The notes beneath the pieces were generated by a model. That model made no database searches. It was not told where the DNA came from and saw only the letters and a list, made by a program, of their open reading frames with translations. The position numbers and the translations under genes were made by a program. This document shows positions 54,234-64,000 of a stretch of DNA of 64,000 bases, one piece after another. The stretch is from Schistocerca nitens (taxonomy: Eukaryota > Arthropoda > Insecta > Orthoptera > Acrididae). Location: NCBI RefSeq assembly GCF_023898315.1, contig NC_064621.1, positions 128,710,521 to 128,774,520 on the forward strand, given 5' to 3'. How positions within the stretch are numbered: position 1 is the first letter of the stretch; each line of letters opens with the position of its first letter.

Positions 54234-54646
54234 ATTATTTAAAACAGTCGTAACTTGCATAATGATTTTTATTATCTCAAGAACGCCGCGTTTCGCCCGG
54301 ATAGGGCATCATCAGGTTATGTTAAGAAATCAGAAATTTTCTGCCGAAAAGTATCCGTCAAAGAAGGTATGACACCGAATAAAACCTCATGGAAGCAAGC
54401 ACGGTCATAGCAGCGCAGAACTGAACCTCGCGGCCAAACTGTAACCACGGTCATACACTAGAACGGCACCGGAAGCCCCTCCGCGTTCACATACTGCGAT
54501 GTCATTCGTTCTTTGGCGGATACTTTTTGGCAGAAAATTTCTGATTTTTTAACGTATCCTCATGATACCCTAACCTTGCGAAACATACCGTTCTTGAGAT
54601 AATAAAGAACACTGTGCAACCTACGACTGTTTTTTTTTAAATACAG
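54234..54646. mobile_element. Palindromic (foldback) element inside the transposon
   Basis: Arms of about 120-130 bp (54234-54366 and 54511-54646) are imperfect complements. ACAGTCGTA at the outer end, TTTATTATCTCAAGAACG and AATCAGAAATTTTCTGCC all recur inverted. The unpaired centre is about 145 bp. Outer flanks are T/A-rich so a target duplication cannot be fixed. No ORF. Probably a non-autonomous DNA element. Confidence 0.75.
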
Positions 54647-55098
54647 CATTGTTGTACCATCACGCCAGGATAGAATGGAATGATTTTTAACTTCATGAAT
54701 TGCCATGGGAATGGGATGCCTCCCTCTTCCTGCTGCAACACCTACTTACCCGTTTCTTCAGCAACGCATAGCCTTTCCTCTCAATAGTCATGGTGTTTCG
54801 TATGGAAAATTTCCACCCTGTTAATCTTTTACACCAACAGTCAAGCCACAAAAGAAATCGACACTCTTCCCCAAGCGACAAACAGCATTTTGACGTCAAA
54901 ACATGAAATATTTCACATTCTGGCGGTTTACAGCGCCATATTTTAACCTGAGGTCACAAAGTAAGACTTAATTTTTTCGGCATACTCCGTGGGCGCAACG
55001 ATTAATGAACGTGCCAACGGTGTTTCAGCATTCTGTGGTGTATACAGCAAGTGCTGCAGCACTCGAAACATCGTCGATTTAATTATAACCACCTAGTA

Positions 55099-55733
55099 TA
55101 TTGTAACACACAGATAGAAAAATGTCGTCCGAAGTTGACTGTCTTGCGGGTTTACAACGGATCTTACCGTCTTTCTTCTCTCGAAATTAAATATATTCTT
55201 TCATGAACAACGGAATTACAGACAGGTGTCTAGTAGTGGGTGGAACGGAAAGTCGGCGTTCTTCTCGACGACCAAGTTTTATGGACAATAAAGCACATTT
55301 ATGTACCGCTTTTAATATGTTATAAATGATAACACTTGCTGTTCTTTAAACGGGTTTTCCTGAATTTTGCATCTTTATGGGTGCTGATGTTCCGTGACCT
55401 CTTGTTTTGTTAGGTTTTACTATTTTGTGGCAATGAGGCTGGAGAGGAGGTCATTTGTCCATGATACTGCCAAAAGATTCAAAATTATTATAACTTTGAT
55501 CAAGAAATTGCTTATTTTAATTCATCATAACTCTCTCTGCAGTAATGTAACATAACTTTATACATGGTGTAAGAAAAATACTGAATGCCAGAAGTAAATC
55601 TAAGAACTGGTCGGTTACATGGTGCAATACTTGTTAAGTTGTAGGTTGCCACTAGCGAAACAAGTTCTATTGGCTTTTATGAACGGATTACTTCCACTTC
55701 ACACTACTGTTAGAAGGATGGGCCAGCTAGTTA
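55099..55733. other. Noncoding stretch, no recognised feature
   Basis: Nothing recognised. The sequence immediately right of it (55734-55788) is the flank that also appears at 2398-2455, inverted. Confidence 0.4.
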
Positions 55734-55788
55734 CTGGGAACTACCAAACTCGCCATTCAACAATTTATGCAAATCACTAAATAATATC

Positions 55789-55976
55789 AAATGTCTCTGA
55801 GCACTATGGGACTTAACATCTGTGGTCATCAGTCCCCTAGAACTTAGAACTACTTAAACCTAACTAACCTAAGGACATCACACACATCCATGCCCGAGGC
55901 AGGATTCGAACCTGCGACCGTAGCACTCCCGCGGTTCCGGACTGAGCGCCTAGAACCGCTAGACCACCGCGGCCGG
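55789..55976 (-). mobile_element. tRNA-derived SINE (family A), source-type copy
   Basis: A complete reverse copy, with GCAGGATTCGAACCTGCGAC (B box region) and a head ending GCGGCCGG. A perfect 14-bp target duplication CACTAAATAATATC lies at 55775-55788 and 55977-55990. The SINE 3' end (ACATTTGA) abuts the duplication at 55788. Confidence 0.95.
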
Positions 55977-55990
55977 CACTAAATAATATC

Positions 55991-57877
55991 AGTCCACGCA
56001 GGTCTAGCAGCCACTGTAAGTCTGTCGGGACAAATTTATGTACAATATGATCTGTGACAGCAGCACCTGAAGCGAAAGCCTACTGCTGATTGGCACAGCC
56101 CGGGCACACCATATATCGGCCCTTTACATCTGTTTCTATTGATCTGTCGTCATTGACAGCGCGCGGCTTTGTGAGGTGGAAAGAAACTCTGTTGTACGTG
56201 CGTTAACAGCGTCTGTCACACAACAGGCCTTTGCCTGCGTCCCAGTTTAATTAATAGGATCGGCAGTAATTTGTCGCGTCAATTTCACACAGGCGCTAAT
56301 AAAGTTTACCGTAATCAGAATTAGCTCCCCACTGTCTATTGACGCGTCAAGCCGCGCGTTGCGACACACTGACACATTCTTTCCCACTGAAACCGCTGAT
56401 GATCAACTAACAGTTTCAGTCTAAAAAGGAACTACATAATTTAGACCATCCCTCTTTCACTCCCCACGCAATGACTGTTTTGTTGCATTCATTCAGATAT
56501 ATCAGGTGACGAGTGAGCTGCTTCCTATAATGTGTAACAAATTTATGATTAATACTTAGTTTCACTCATATCAGATACTTAAGCTGGACGTAATTTTATA
56601 GCATATAACATGTCGCAAGAGAGAGCTTCACTCGGTTGGAATATGCTCAATCCATACTGGAGTAACTAACAGGTTCACGGGTAAGAAACTACTTTGGTTA
56701 TGACTTTTACCAATAAGGTCGTCCAAATCATCCAACTGCCACTCCATTTAAACGATGCTTCGGCCATCCCCGTCATCAGGCGCGCTCTTCCTTCGTTCCT
56801 TCTTCAGTTCCGATAGTTTTGACAATCTCTGACTCGCAGACATTTAGGATTTTAACTTCTCTTAAAGAAAAATTATTTAACAACCGTGCAAAGAACAGTA
56901 CCGTTACCACATCAAAATGTTTCTGCAAGATCGTTAGCATGCAAAAATGCTCTCGATAAACATAAAACGTGAAAAAACACACGCGTAACATAAGTACTGT
57001 TGAAACAAACAGTACCTCAGTGAAAAGAGAAGAGACTTGTCGTCTTCATCAACCGGAAGCGTTATTTTACATGGAAAACACTGTCTTGGATCTCCGAATT
57101 CTAAATCAGTCTATTTGATGATTTACACATTGTCCATCATCTTCGCGTCCTGGTGGGAGATCTTCAGTGCTTCCGAAAGTTCAATCTGTTTTGTAGCGGG
57201 CAGCATAGATGGGAAAATTAGCCGTTGTGTTTCTAGAACGCCGAGAATTTCGAATGTCAAACGATTGCTATAGCTCAAGAACAATGTGGAGGCAGCTGGC
57301 TACTTGCTAACCCCAAACTCTCGTGCTACTCCTGCAGTCCGATGCTGCACAGCATCAGGCCAACATCATATAGATGAAAGGTGATTTACTGAAAGCCGTA
57401 TGCTACATATCAACAGTGATAAGATCTCTCCTGGAATCCTATATGATCACTTGAATAGGTCACTTTGATGTCGTTGAGACACTATTCCGTTACTACTTCT
57501 GTTTTTCCGTAAGTCCCAAATGTCTCTCCATCTGATTACTTAAATATTTCACCTCAAACGCCGCAAAATATATATTAACAATAAAAGTTTACTAGCTGAA
57601 CCGTTAACCTATTCACGTTCTAGTTTATTGGAAACTTATACACATTCCTAGAAATTTGTTTCCACTATGTAAGGGAAGCATCAGCATAGTTGTGAAGGCT
57701 GTTTGACCGCGCTTGAGTACAAAATCTTTCCTAGTTCCTTCAACAGAGTAATTTCGGACAAAACTGCAGTTTTCTGGTTGTTTCCCTACGGTAGATGACA
57801 ATAAAAAAATGGAGTATACTCCTAAAATTCAATTAATTGTAACAGGTACAGATGTTCCACTTAAAGCGACTTATGAA
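55991..57877. other. Noncoding stretch, no recognised feature
   Basis: GC-richer 56080-56400 contains no motif that I can assign. No repeats or credible ORFs. Confidence 0.4.
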
Positions 57878-57960
57878 AATTTATGCCGGACGGGGAGTCG
57901 AAATGGGATTTCTCGCTTATCGCAAGCGGTCGCCTCACCCCTCTTGCAATATTTGTTATT
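57878..57960 (-). repeat. tRNA-like SINE fragment
   Basis: ATGCCGGACGGGGAGTCGAA and TCGCTTATCGCAAGCGGTCG read, inverted, as a tRNA-like head (GCGGTCGCTTGCGATAAGCG; GACTCCCCGTCCGGCAT) with a damaged B box. No tail or target duplication was seen. Confidence 0.5.
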
Positions 57961-60900
57961 TGACCATCCTCCCTTAACTTAGCTGATGGCTGGGATGGCA
58001 GAAGCAACAACCGGACAAAAAGTTAATAATAAAAAATTGACTGACCTTGAAACAAAAGCGAAACACTTACTTTGAAAAGCGTCTGCCAATTTTTTGGCTG
58101 ACTAGTACCATTTTATTTATGCCACTTTACTTGCATATGAATGCAAGAAAATAGAATAAGAAGAATAAATGTGATGACAAATAGTTAACACTGTGACATC
58201 CTGTCCCTATGTGGGTAGTAGGTATATCTCCTGGACGGACAATGTTTGAAAAATTTTGAAGTCCAGACATATAAGGACAGAAACTCGTGTTCATTTTTAG
58301 TCTGTAATTTCGAGTTCTCTCTGAGCAGATGGATTAGCGAAGGCGGTTTCGTCTGATACGCGTATGTTGGATCGGGTCCTATGCCCCGTTTGACCTTTAT
58401 ACATTTAGGCGTGCTTTTTCTTCTCGGGGTTGCGACTAGGACCAGAGGAGAGCTCGTCACTCAGTATATTGGCCCATACCTAGCCAGGATTAGAGCTGCA
58501 CGCTCCGACGCCTAACGTGAACCAAAGGTGCGAATGTTTACTTTCAGTTAGGTATCGGTGGATTATTAGAGTCTTCACGGTGGTATTTCAATTGATCACT
58601 ATAACGTTACTAGGGCTTGGCGATTAGCGAGTGAGTTTTACCTCAATTTCTCAATATGTCTTCGTTGTACTTGCTTCCACGTGGTTCGGAGGGCTTGTAC
58701 AGTCGTTTTGTTATGATTGGGCTGACAGAGTGCTTCACACTGGGGGTTTTTCATCGAATTTGACTGCTGAATGACGCACGTGTTATATTTTTGTCCGATA
58801 TTAGATTTTTCTTTGCAGTGAGAGGGCACATGTGCGGGATTGTGTTCTTCAAAGTTTCTGATAATTCAGCCGTTTCAGTTCAACTTTCTTTTTAGTCATA
58901 TTATTCTTTTGGTGATCGCTGTCACCTCTAGTGATTTTTGTTCAATTCAACCATGGTTTCTTTGTCGTCCGCATACCCACGGTGTTGAAGAATGTCTCAC
59001 AACCACTAACGTCAACTTGGGCGTTACGCCACCGCTTTTCTTGTCTTTACAGTGAATTATCTTTGTGTTAACTAGCTTCTTGGGGTTATTTTTGTGATCT
59101 ATTTTTGGGTTTCCTCGTGCATCCGGAAAACGAGGAGCAAACTACTTTTCCGCTAGCAATTTCGAATGGAGGTCGGGTCCTCCTTGCACAAATATTTTCA
59201 AATTTCCTATCGTGGATGTGGGGTATTCGTAACGCGAATTGGCCAACGATTAAATGTTTAGTGTGATTCTAGTCTTTTACTACGGCGGGATTACCCAAGT
59301 TGACTGGGAAAGTGATTGCTCATTGTATAGCCAGCAGCCTGCTACTAATCCCTTTTCTGAAAGTCTGCAAAATTCTCACAGTAAGGCCAATGCAATTATT
59401 TCTGTGCAACGAATGAATCTAAATTGGAGAGTGAACCACTTAGGGTTTTTGTTTTATGTTGTAACGTACCTACAACAAATATTACCTATGTTCGTTTGTG
59501 AAAATAGACTCGTCAAGCAACCTGTACTATCAATGAACGGAATCTAACCTGCATAACGCTGTGTGCGTGTTGTACGAGTGTCAGTTGCACTGTCATTTAA
59601 GCCCTCCATAGATCATTACATCAAAAAATTAAAACTAACATTCTGATAAGCTGTCTGACTGCGTATTTGAATTTAAAATACTAAAGGAACAAATTAACCC
59701 GTAACAATGAATACATAAGCTATGTGACTGTGTGTTTGAACAAAAATTTACAAGTGATGCACAATCTGGCTTGTACAAAGGAATTTACTGGATTAGAGTG
59801 CGTGACATGTTGTGGTGTGCCAGTGTCTCTGTTTTGACCCTAAGTTTTGCACTCACCTCTTCAGATGACTGCCTATTTCCATGTGGCTTACAGCAATTCT
59901 CAGCAGCATGCAGAGCAGCGGATGAAGTTTATTGTTACTAAGAATGAATTTAATAAAAAGGAGTTTCCTTGGCTCCTGTTAACTACTGAACAATTGTGAG
60001 AAGGTATTTCATAAATTATGTCTATTTAAAACTTCAGAAATTCTAATGTTCAATAATAAACAATGATAATTACATAAGTATCAATAATGGCTGAGTGCCA
60101 GCTTAACAAATTATTTCAGTTTCAAAGTTACATTAACATTTCATAACCACAGCATATTTATATATTTATTAGATGTGGAGAATAATTATTGTTATTTGTT
60201 TGAGAAGGAAGCTTCTTTCACTAACAAACAAAACATGTGATTATTGTAAGCTCAGACTAACAGTCGCGAGCCTAAACCTGCAATTGCTTTTGCGCTATGC
60301 TTGCGAATTTTACCTTCAATTCCATCTTCAATCGTATTAAGCCATTTAAATCTCTCCTGGCTATATAAATGAAATCAGGCCCTGAGTGTGGTAAGATCTG
60401 CCGTCACCGACGTGAGGGCAGCGTGACACGTCTTCTGTCTCCGAGCTCTCGACCATCAGTACTACTTCCACTCTCGCACAGACCTCGTCTCACAACAATA
60501 CTTCGCGCTCCCATGTTTCGCCCTCAGATTGTTACTATCGATAACTGAGTGCTTACACAATGCCAAGAATAGTGTTAAGTTGGCCATATTATTTTCAATG
60601 TAATGGAGAGTTTGACACACTCCTTTCAATGTTTCCAGTCACGCAATCTTACTCTGAGGGTCACTCATATGTGTTTTAAAGTCTGCCTTTGGCTCGTTTA
60701 ATTATTTTACATTTGTTGTTATGTAAGTCGAATACAATTTCATTTTATGTGCAGTTTCCGTGTGTGTAAGTGCTATAACAAATAAATTGGGGAGTGTAAC
60801 TGGACCTTTTCCGTTATCAAATCTGTAGTTCAATGATCACACTCGCTGATATTTAATGATTTTACAAAGTCGAGACCCACTATTCACATACGAGGGCATC

Positions 60901-61356
60901 TTCCTCTTTTTTAATCTGTTGAAAGAGTGAGGAGCTTTCTGCATGCCGTGAGGGCCAATCAGCAACACACAGTCCAAGTTTTTTGTCATCTCACACTCGG
61001 AATCTAGCAACCTTGATGAAACATTTCCAAGAAGAAGAATATTTTACTTCCTTGAAACTACAGTACATTGGCACAAACTATTTCGAACTGAGATTACACA
61101 TTCGGTACCAACATCCAGAATTACATTGATTACATAGCAATGTAATTTATTATTGTTATCTTTTGCTATTTTAGATACTATTTGCAAAAAGTGTGAATTG
61201 ATGTAATTACACTACAAGATCATGTTCGAGCATTACAGATTATCATTCCGTTGTGTTTTGTAACTGTTTTGGATGTATGGATAAGGGTTTATTGTAGCAT
61301 ATGTTCTTCATTTATGGAAAATAAGTTAAGCAGGCGGTCAGCGATTTAACTCATGA
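57961..61356. other. 3.4 kb without recognised features
   Basis: AT-rich. A TATA-like GGCTATATAAATG at 60359-60371 followed by GC-richer sequence is the only promoter-like signal, unsupported by any downstream gene. Confidence 0.4.
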
Positions 61357-61960
61357 ACTAATTATGTTACAAAAGGAAATACGAGTATTAGAGTATTAAC
61401 ATATACACCTTTAGATGGAATATATTCTCGCACCCACAAAAACACACACACACATTTTCTTTTATAACAAAGAAAATCGAGGAGTTGAATCGTCAACAGC
61501 CAACAGCCACCTTCTTTTGCTTTCCAAACAAGAAGAATATTGAACATTATACATTAACCTGATTGCACTACTGCATTGAACCACAGGCTATATACAGACA
61601 TTTCAGTTGTGTCATACGTGTTATACTTATATTATCCTTAAAGTAACAAGAAATGAAGTTGAAGTCCTCATCATAATTAGAATCGTCCTGTTGAAAGATA
61701 TCTGGGGTTTACAGTATTATGAATAGGAAAGTTGCTACTCACCATATTAATTCAGAAACTTATTATCTTACAAAAGGAAATACGGGTATTAACACATACA
61801 TCTTAAGATGGAATATGTTCGTACACACACACACACAAACACGCACAGTTATGGTATGGTGAGTGGAAAATAAAAGGAAAGTTGCTACTCGCCTTTTAGC
61901 GGAGATTTGCGACTCAGCATCTCCATTATATGGTGAGTGGCAACTTTCCTTTTCATAATA
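61357..61960. repeat. Direct repeat pair, CA runs and a 22-bp hairpin
   Basis: 61357-61455 and 61756-61845 are related (ACAAAAGGAAATACGRGTAT, TAGATGGAATATATTC / AAGATGGAATATGTTC, then CA-rich), about 399 bp apart. AAAAGGAAAGTTGCTACTCG at 61872 pairs with its near complement at 61932-61953 (two mismatches), and a third copy of this arm lies at 61725-61748. The arm wording is one I associate with a locust repeat. Confidence 0.65.
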
Positions 61961-62892
61961 TTGTTGCATTCCATCCTGGATTTTCCAGTGCTTGATATCG
62001 AGGTTTTAACGTAACTAGAAAAATGAATTAAATGCAAAGCTGCACATATGTTGAACAATTTGTGCTTGATGTAGTAGAATTTTCACGTGAATATTGGAAT
62101 TTTGTGTGTCATTACATTTGCTTCGGATACGATGAATTATACTTCAATTATTGATATTAATACATTAAAAATTATCATTCACTTAACATTTTTACAGAAT
62201 TATGTCATTCTAACTTGAACAAAATGTATGTTTCTGTGAGGTTGTTTAATCATTTGATTTATGGAAAATAAATCATGTAATGTGTGAAGCTATTTATTTA
62301 TCGTGTTGGAACTCAGACATACAAAACATGGATATAAGACTTAACTAAAAACAAAACGTAAGCATTGCAAAAATTAGACAATTGCAGAACAGAAACTGGC
62401 GACTTCAAGTACATTGCTTTTGGCAACTTCAAGTACATTCCTTTTGCTAGGTCCTCCACAGGCCATGGCAAAAGGGATAAGCAACTGTACAAGAAGTGGT
62501 GTGATATCTGCGTAGGCTAATAGTCACAGAATGAAGATTCAACAATGAGGTCCTTCAACCTCTCGAAATGCCAGAACGGTTGAGAAACTTCCAAGTAGTT
62601 CAACCTTTTGTGTGACGAAGAGGCAGTCCCGGGTATCATCCTTGCTGCCAGATGCTGGGTTCAAGCGTGTCACGTCTACTGTGTCTCTAGCTGTGGCGGC
62701 GACATGGGTTTCTCAGTTGTTTGGGGCAGTTCTCTCTTTACTTCAACCATGGACATGGCTGCAGGTAGCTAAACAGAGGATGAGCTACTAATGCTGTTGC
62801 TTAGACATCTACCGTTCAGCCTGCAACTTCTCGTCGAATGTCCGGAGGTGCGATTAGAGCTAGACACTATTCACAATCTGATCGAAAAAACC
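61961..62892. other. Noncoding stretch with one 24-bp tandem step
   Basis: ACTTCAAGTACATTSCTTTT occurs at 62402 and 62426. Otherwise nothing was recognised. Confidence 0.5.
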
Positions 62893-64000
62893 GACACCTA
62901 CAACGTGCTGATATGAGGAAAGTCTGCGACTGATTTCTCATACACAAACAGCAGTTGACCGGCGTTGCCTGGTGAAACGTTGTTGTGAAGCCTCGTGGAA
63001 GGAGGAGAAATGCATACCATCACGTTTCCGCCTTGATAAAGGTCGGATTGTAGCCTATCGCGATTGCGGTTTATCGTATCGCGACATTGTTGCTCGCGTT
63101 GGTCGATATCCAATGACTGTTAGCAGAATATGGAATTGGTGGGTTCAGGAGAGTAATACGGAACGCCGTGCTGGATTCCAACGGCCTCGTATCACTAGCA
63201 GTCCAGATGACAGGCATCTTATTAGCATGGCTGTAACGGATCGTGCATCCACGTCTCTAAGTCAACAGATGGGGACGTTTGCAAGACAACAACCATCTGC
63301 ACGAACAGTTCGACGACGTTAGCAGCAGCATGGACTATCAGCTCGGAGACCATGGCTGCGGTTACCCTTGACGCTGCGTCACAGACAGGAGTGCCTGCGA
63401 TGCTGTAATCTACGACGAACCTGGGTGCACGAATGGCAAAACGTCATATTTTCGGATGAATCCAAGTTCTGTTTACAGCATCATGATGGTAACATCCGTG
63501 TTTGGCGACATCGCGGTGAACGCACATTGGAAGCGTGTATTCGTCAACGCCATACTGGCGTATCACCCGGCGTAATGGTATGGGATGCCATTGGTTACAC
63601 GTCGCGGTCACCTTTTGTTCGCATTGACGGCACTTTGAACAGTTGACGTTACATTTCAGATGTGTTACGACCCGTTGCTCTACCCTTCATTCGAGCCCTG
63701 CGAAATTCCACATTTCAGCAGGATAATGCTCTACCGAATGTTACAGGTCCTGTACGAGCCTTTCTGGATACAGAAAATTATCGACTGCTGCCTTGGCCAG
63801 CATATTCTCCACATCTCTCACCAATTGAAAACGTGTGGTCAGTGGTGGTCGAGCAACTGGCTCGTCTTAATACGCCAGTCACTACTCTTGATGAACTGTG
63901 TGGTATCGTGTTGAAGCTGCGTGGGCAGCTGTACCTGTACACGCCATCCAAGCTCTGTTTGACTCAATGCCCAGGCGTATCAAGGCCGTTATTACGGCCA
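62893..64000 (+). mobile_element. Tc1-like transposon, left end lost, cut by window edge
   Basis: Closely similar to 37560-38670, starting abruptly at about 62893 (GACACCTACAACGTGCTGAT) without the inverted repeat, so the left about 130 bp are missing. The right end lies beyond the window. Confidence 0.85.
62987..64000 (+). pseudogene. Tc1-like transposase copy, several lesions
   Basis: The start corresponding to the 37.7-kb copy reads AAG at about 62987, not ATG. HTH segments are readable (LSYRDIVARVGRYPMTVSRI; SARTVRRR), followed by a stop at 63320-63322. The catalytic region has the first Asp (FSDESKF near 63458), VMVWDAI (Gly to Asp) and a stop at 63645. A frame change precedes QQDNALPNV (second Asp present, RPH lost) and LSPIENVWS (Glu present). 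It retains the VPVH.IQALFDSMPRR segment missing in the 37.7-kb copy. Confidence 0.8.

Larger units (their letters stand above)
53178..55096 (-). mobile_element. IS630/Tc1/mariner-class element with a nested palindrome
   Basis: Left CCAGATGGTTGTAATTAAAC at 53178 and right, inverted, CTAGGTGGTTATAATTAAAT at 55096 form imperfect inverted repeats next to TA (53176-53177 and 55097-55098). A decayed transposase lies on the minus strand, and a palindromic element occupies 54234-54646. Without the palindrome the length is about 1.5 kb, normal for this class. Confidence 0.7.

Noticed and set aside
60359..60371. TATA-type promoter
   Set aside because: No initiator, ORF or exon was recognised downstream; AT-rich sequence gives such matches often.

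Overview
The window is eukaryotic, intron-bearing, repeat-dominated DNA that looks like intergenic sequence from a very large arthropod genome. The mix of intact and decayed mariner, Tc1-like, Kolobok-like, P-like, Ty3/gypsy and CR1-like elements with several tRNA-derived SINE families fits an insect. Several repeats look to me like families abundant in locusts and grasshoppers (Schistocerca type), but that is recognition from memory and not a search result. I found no convincing host protein-coding gene, no true tRNA or rRNA gene and nothing bacterial.

Layout. 1-7.3 kb: a Tc1-like transposase with one in-frame stop, a SINE that carries a piece of foreign 3' flank, an old tandem duplication, a LINE remnant split by a TTAA-flanked Kolobok-like element that still has a 212-aa ORF, and a second SINE. 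8.6-13.3 kb: a foldback element with a 12-bp target duplication, an unclassified dispersed repeat, a Tc1-like remnant, then another Tc1-like element interrupted by a full-length mariner whose third catalytic residue is His. 14-23 kb: a mariner remnant, a 1.4-kb P-like element with a two-exon THAP-domain gene, and a decayed Ty3/gypsy element (minus strand) riddled by three SINEs and a 5'-truncated LINE.

24.5-36.6 kb: a LINE endonuclease remnant, a SINE, a second mariner with an intact DD34D transposase inserted in a second SINE copy, then a complete but mutated 9.5-kb errantivirus-like LTR element (minus strand; gag, pol, and env of the baculovirus-F-like class). 36.6-40.8 kb: three back-to-back Tc1/mariner elements. 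40.8-53 kb: mostly unannotatable AT-rich DNA with a minisatellite-like block at 45.1-45.7 kb whose relative lies inverted at 52.7-53.0 kb. 53.2-55.1 kb: an IS630/Tc1/mariner-class element with a nested palindromic element. 55.8 kb: the SINE whose 3' flank matches the extra sequence of the 2.2-kb SINE. 62.9-64 kb: a Tc1-like copy closely related to the one at 37.4 kb, cut by the window edge.

The genes do not form a pathway; they are selfish elements at different stages of decay. The nesting gives a relative chronology: gypsy, then SINEs and LINE; Tc1, then mariner; LINE, then Kolobok-like; SINE, then mariner. The observations most worth following are the SINE 3'-flank carry-over, the THAP-only P-like derivative, the Kolobok-like internal-deletion ORF, the His-substituted but otherwise intact mariner, the duplicated polypurine tract of the errantivirus-like element, and the inverted minisatellite blocks.
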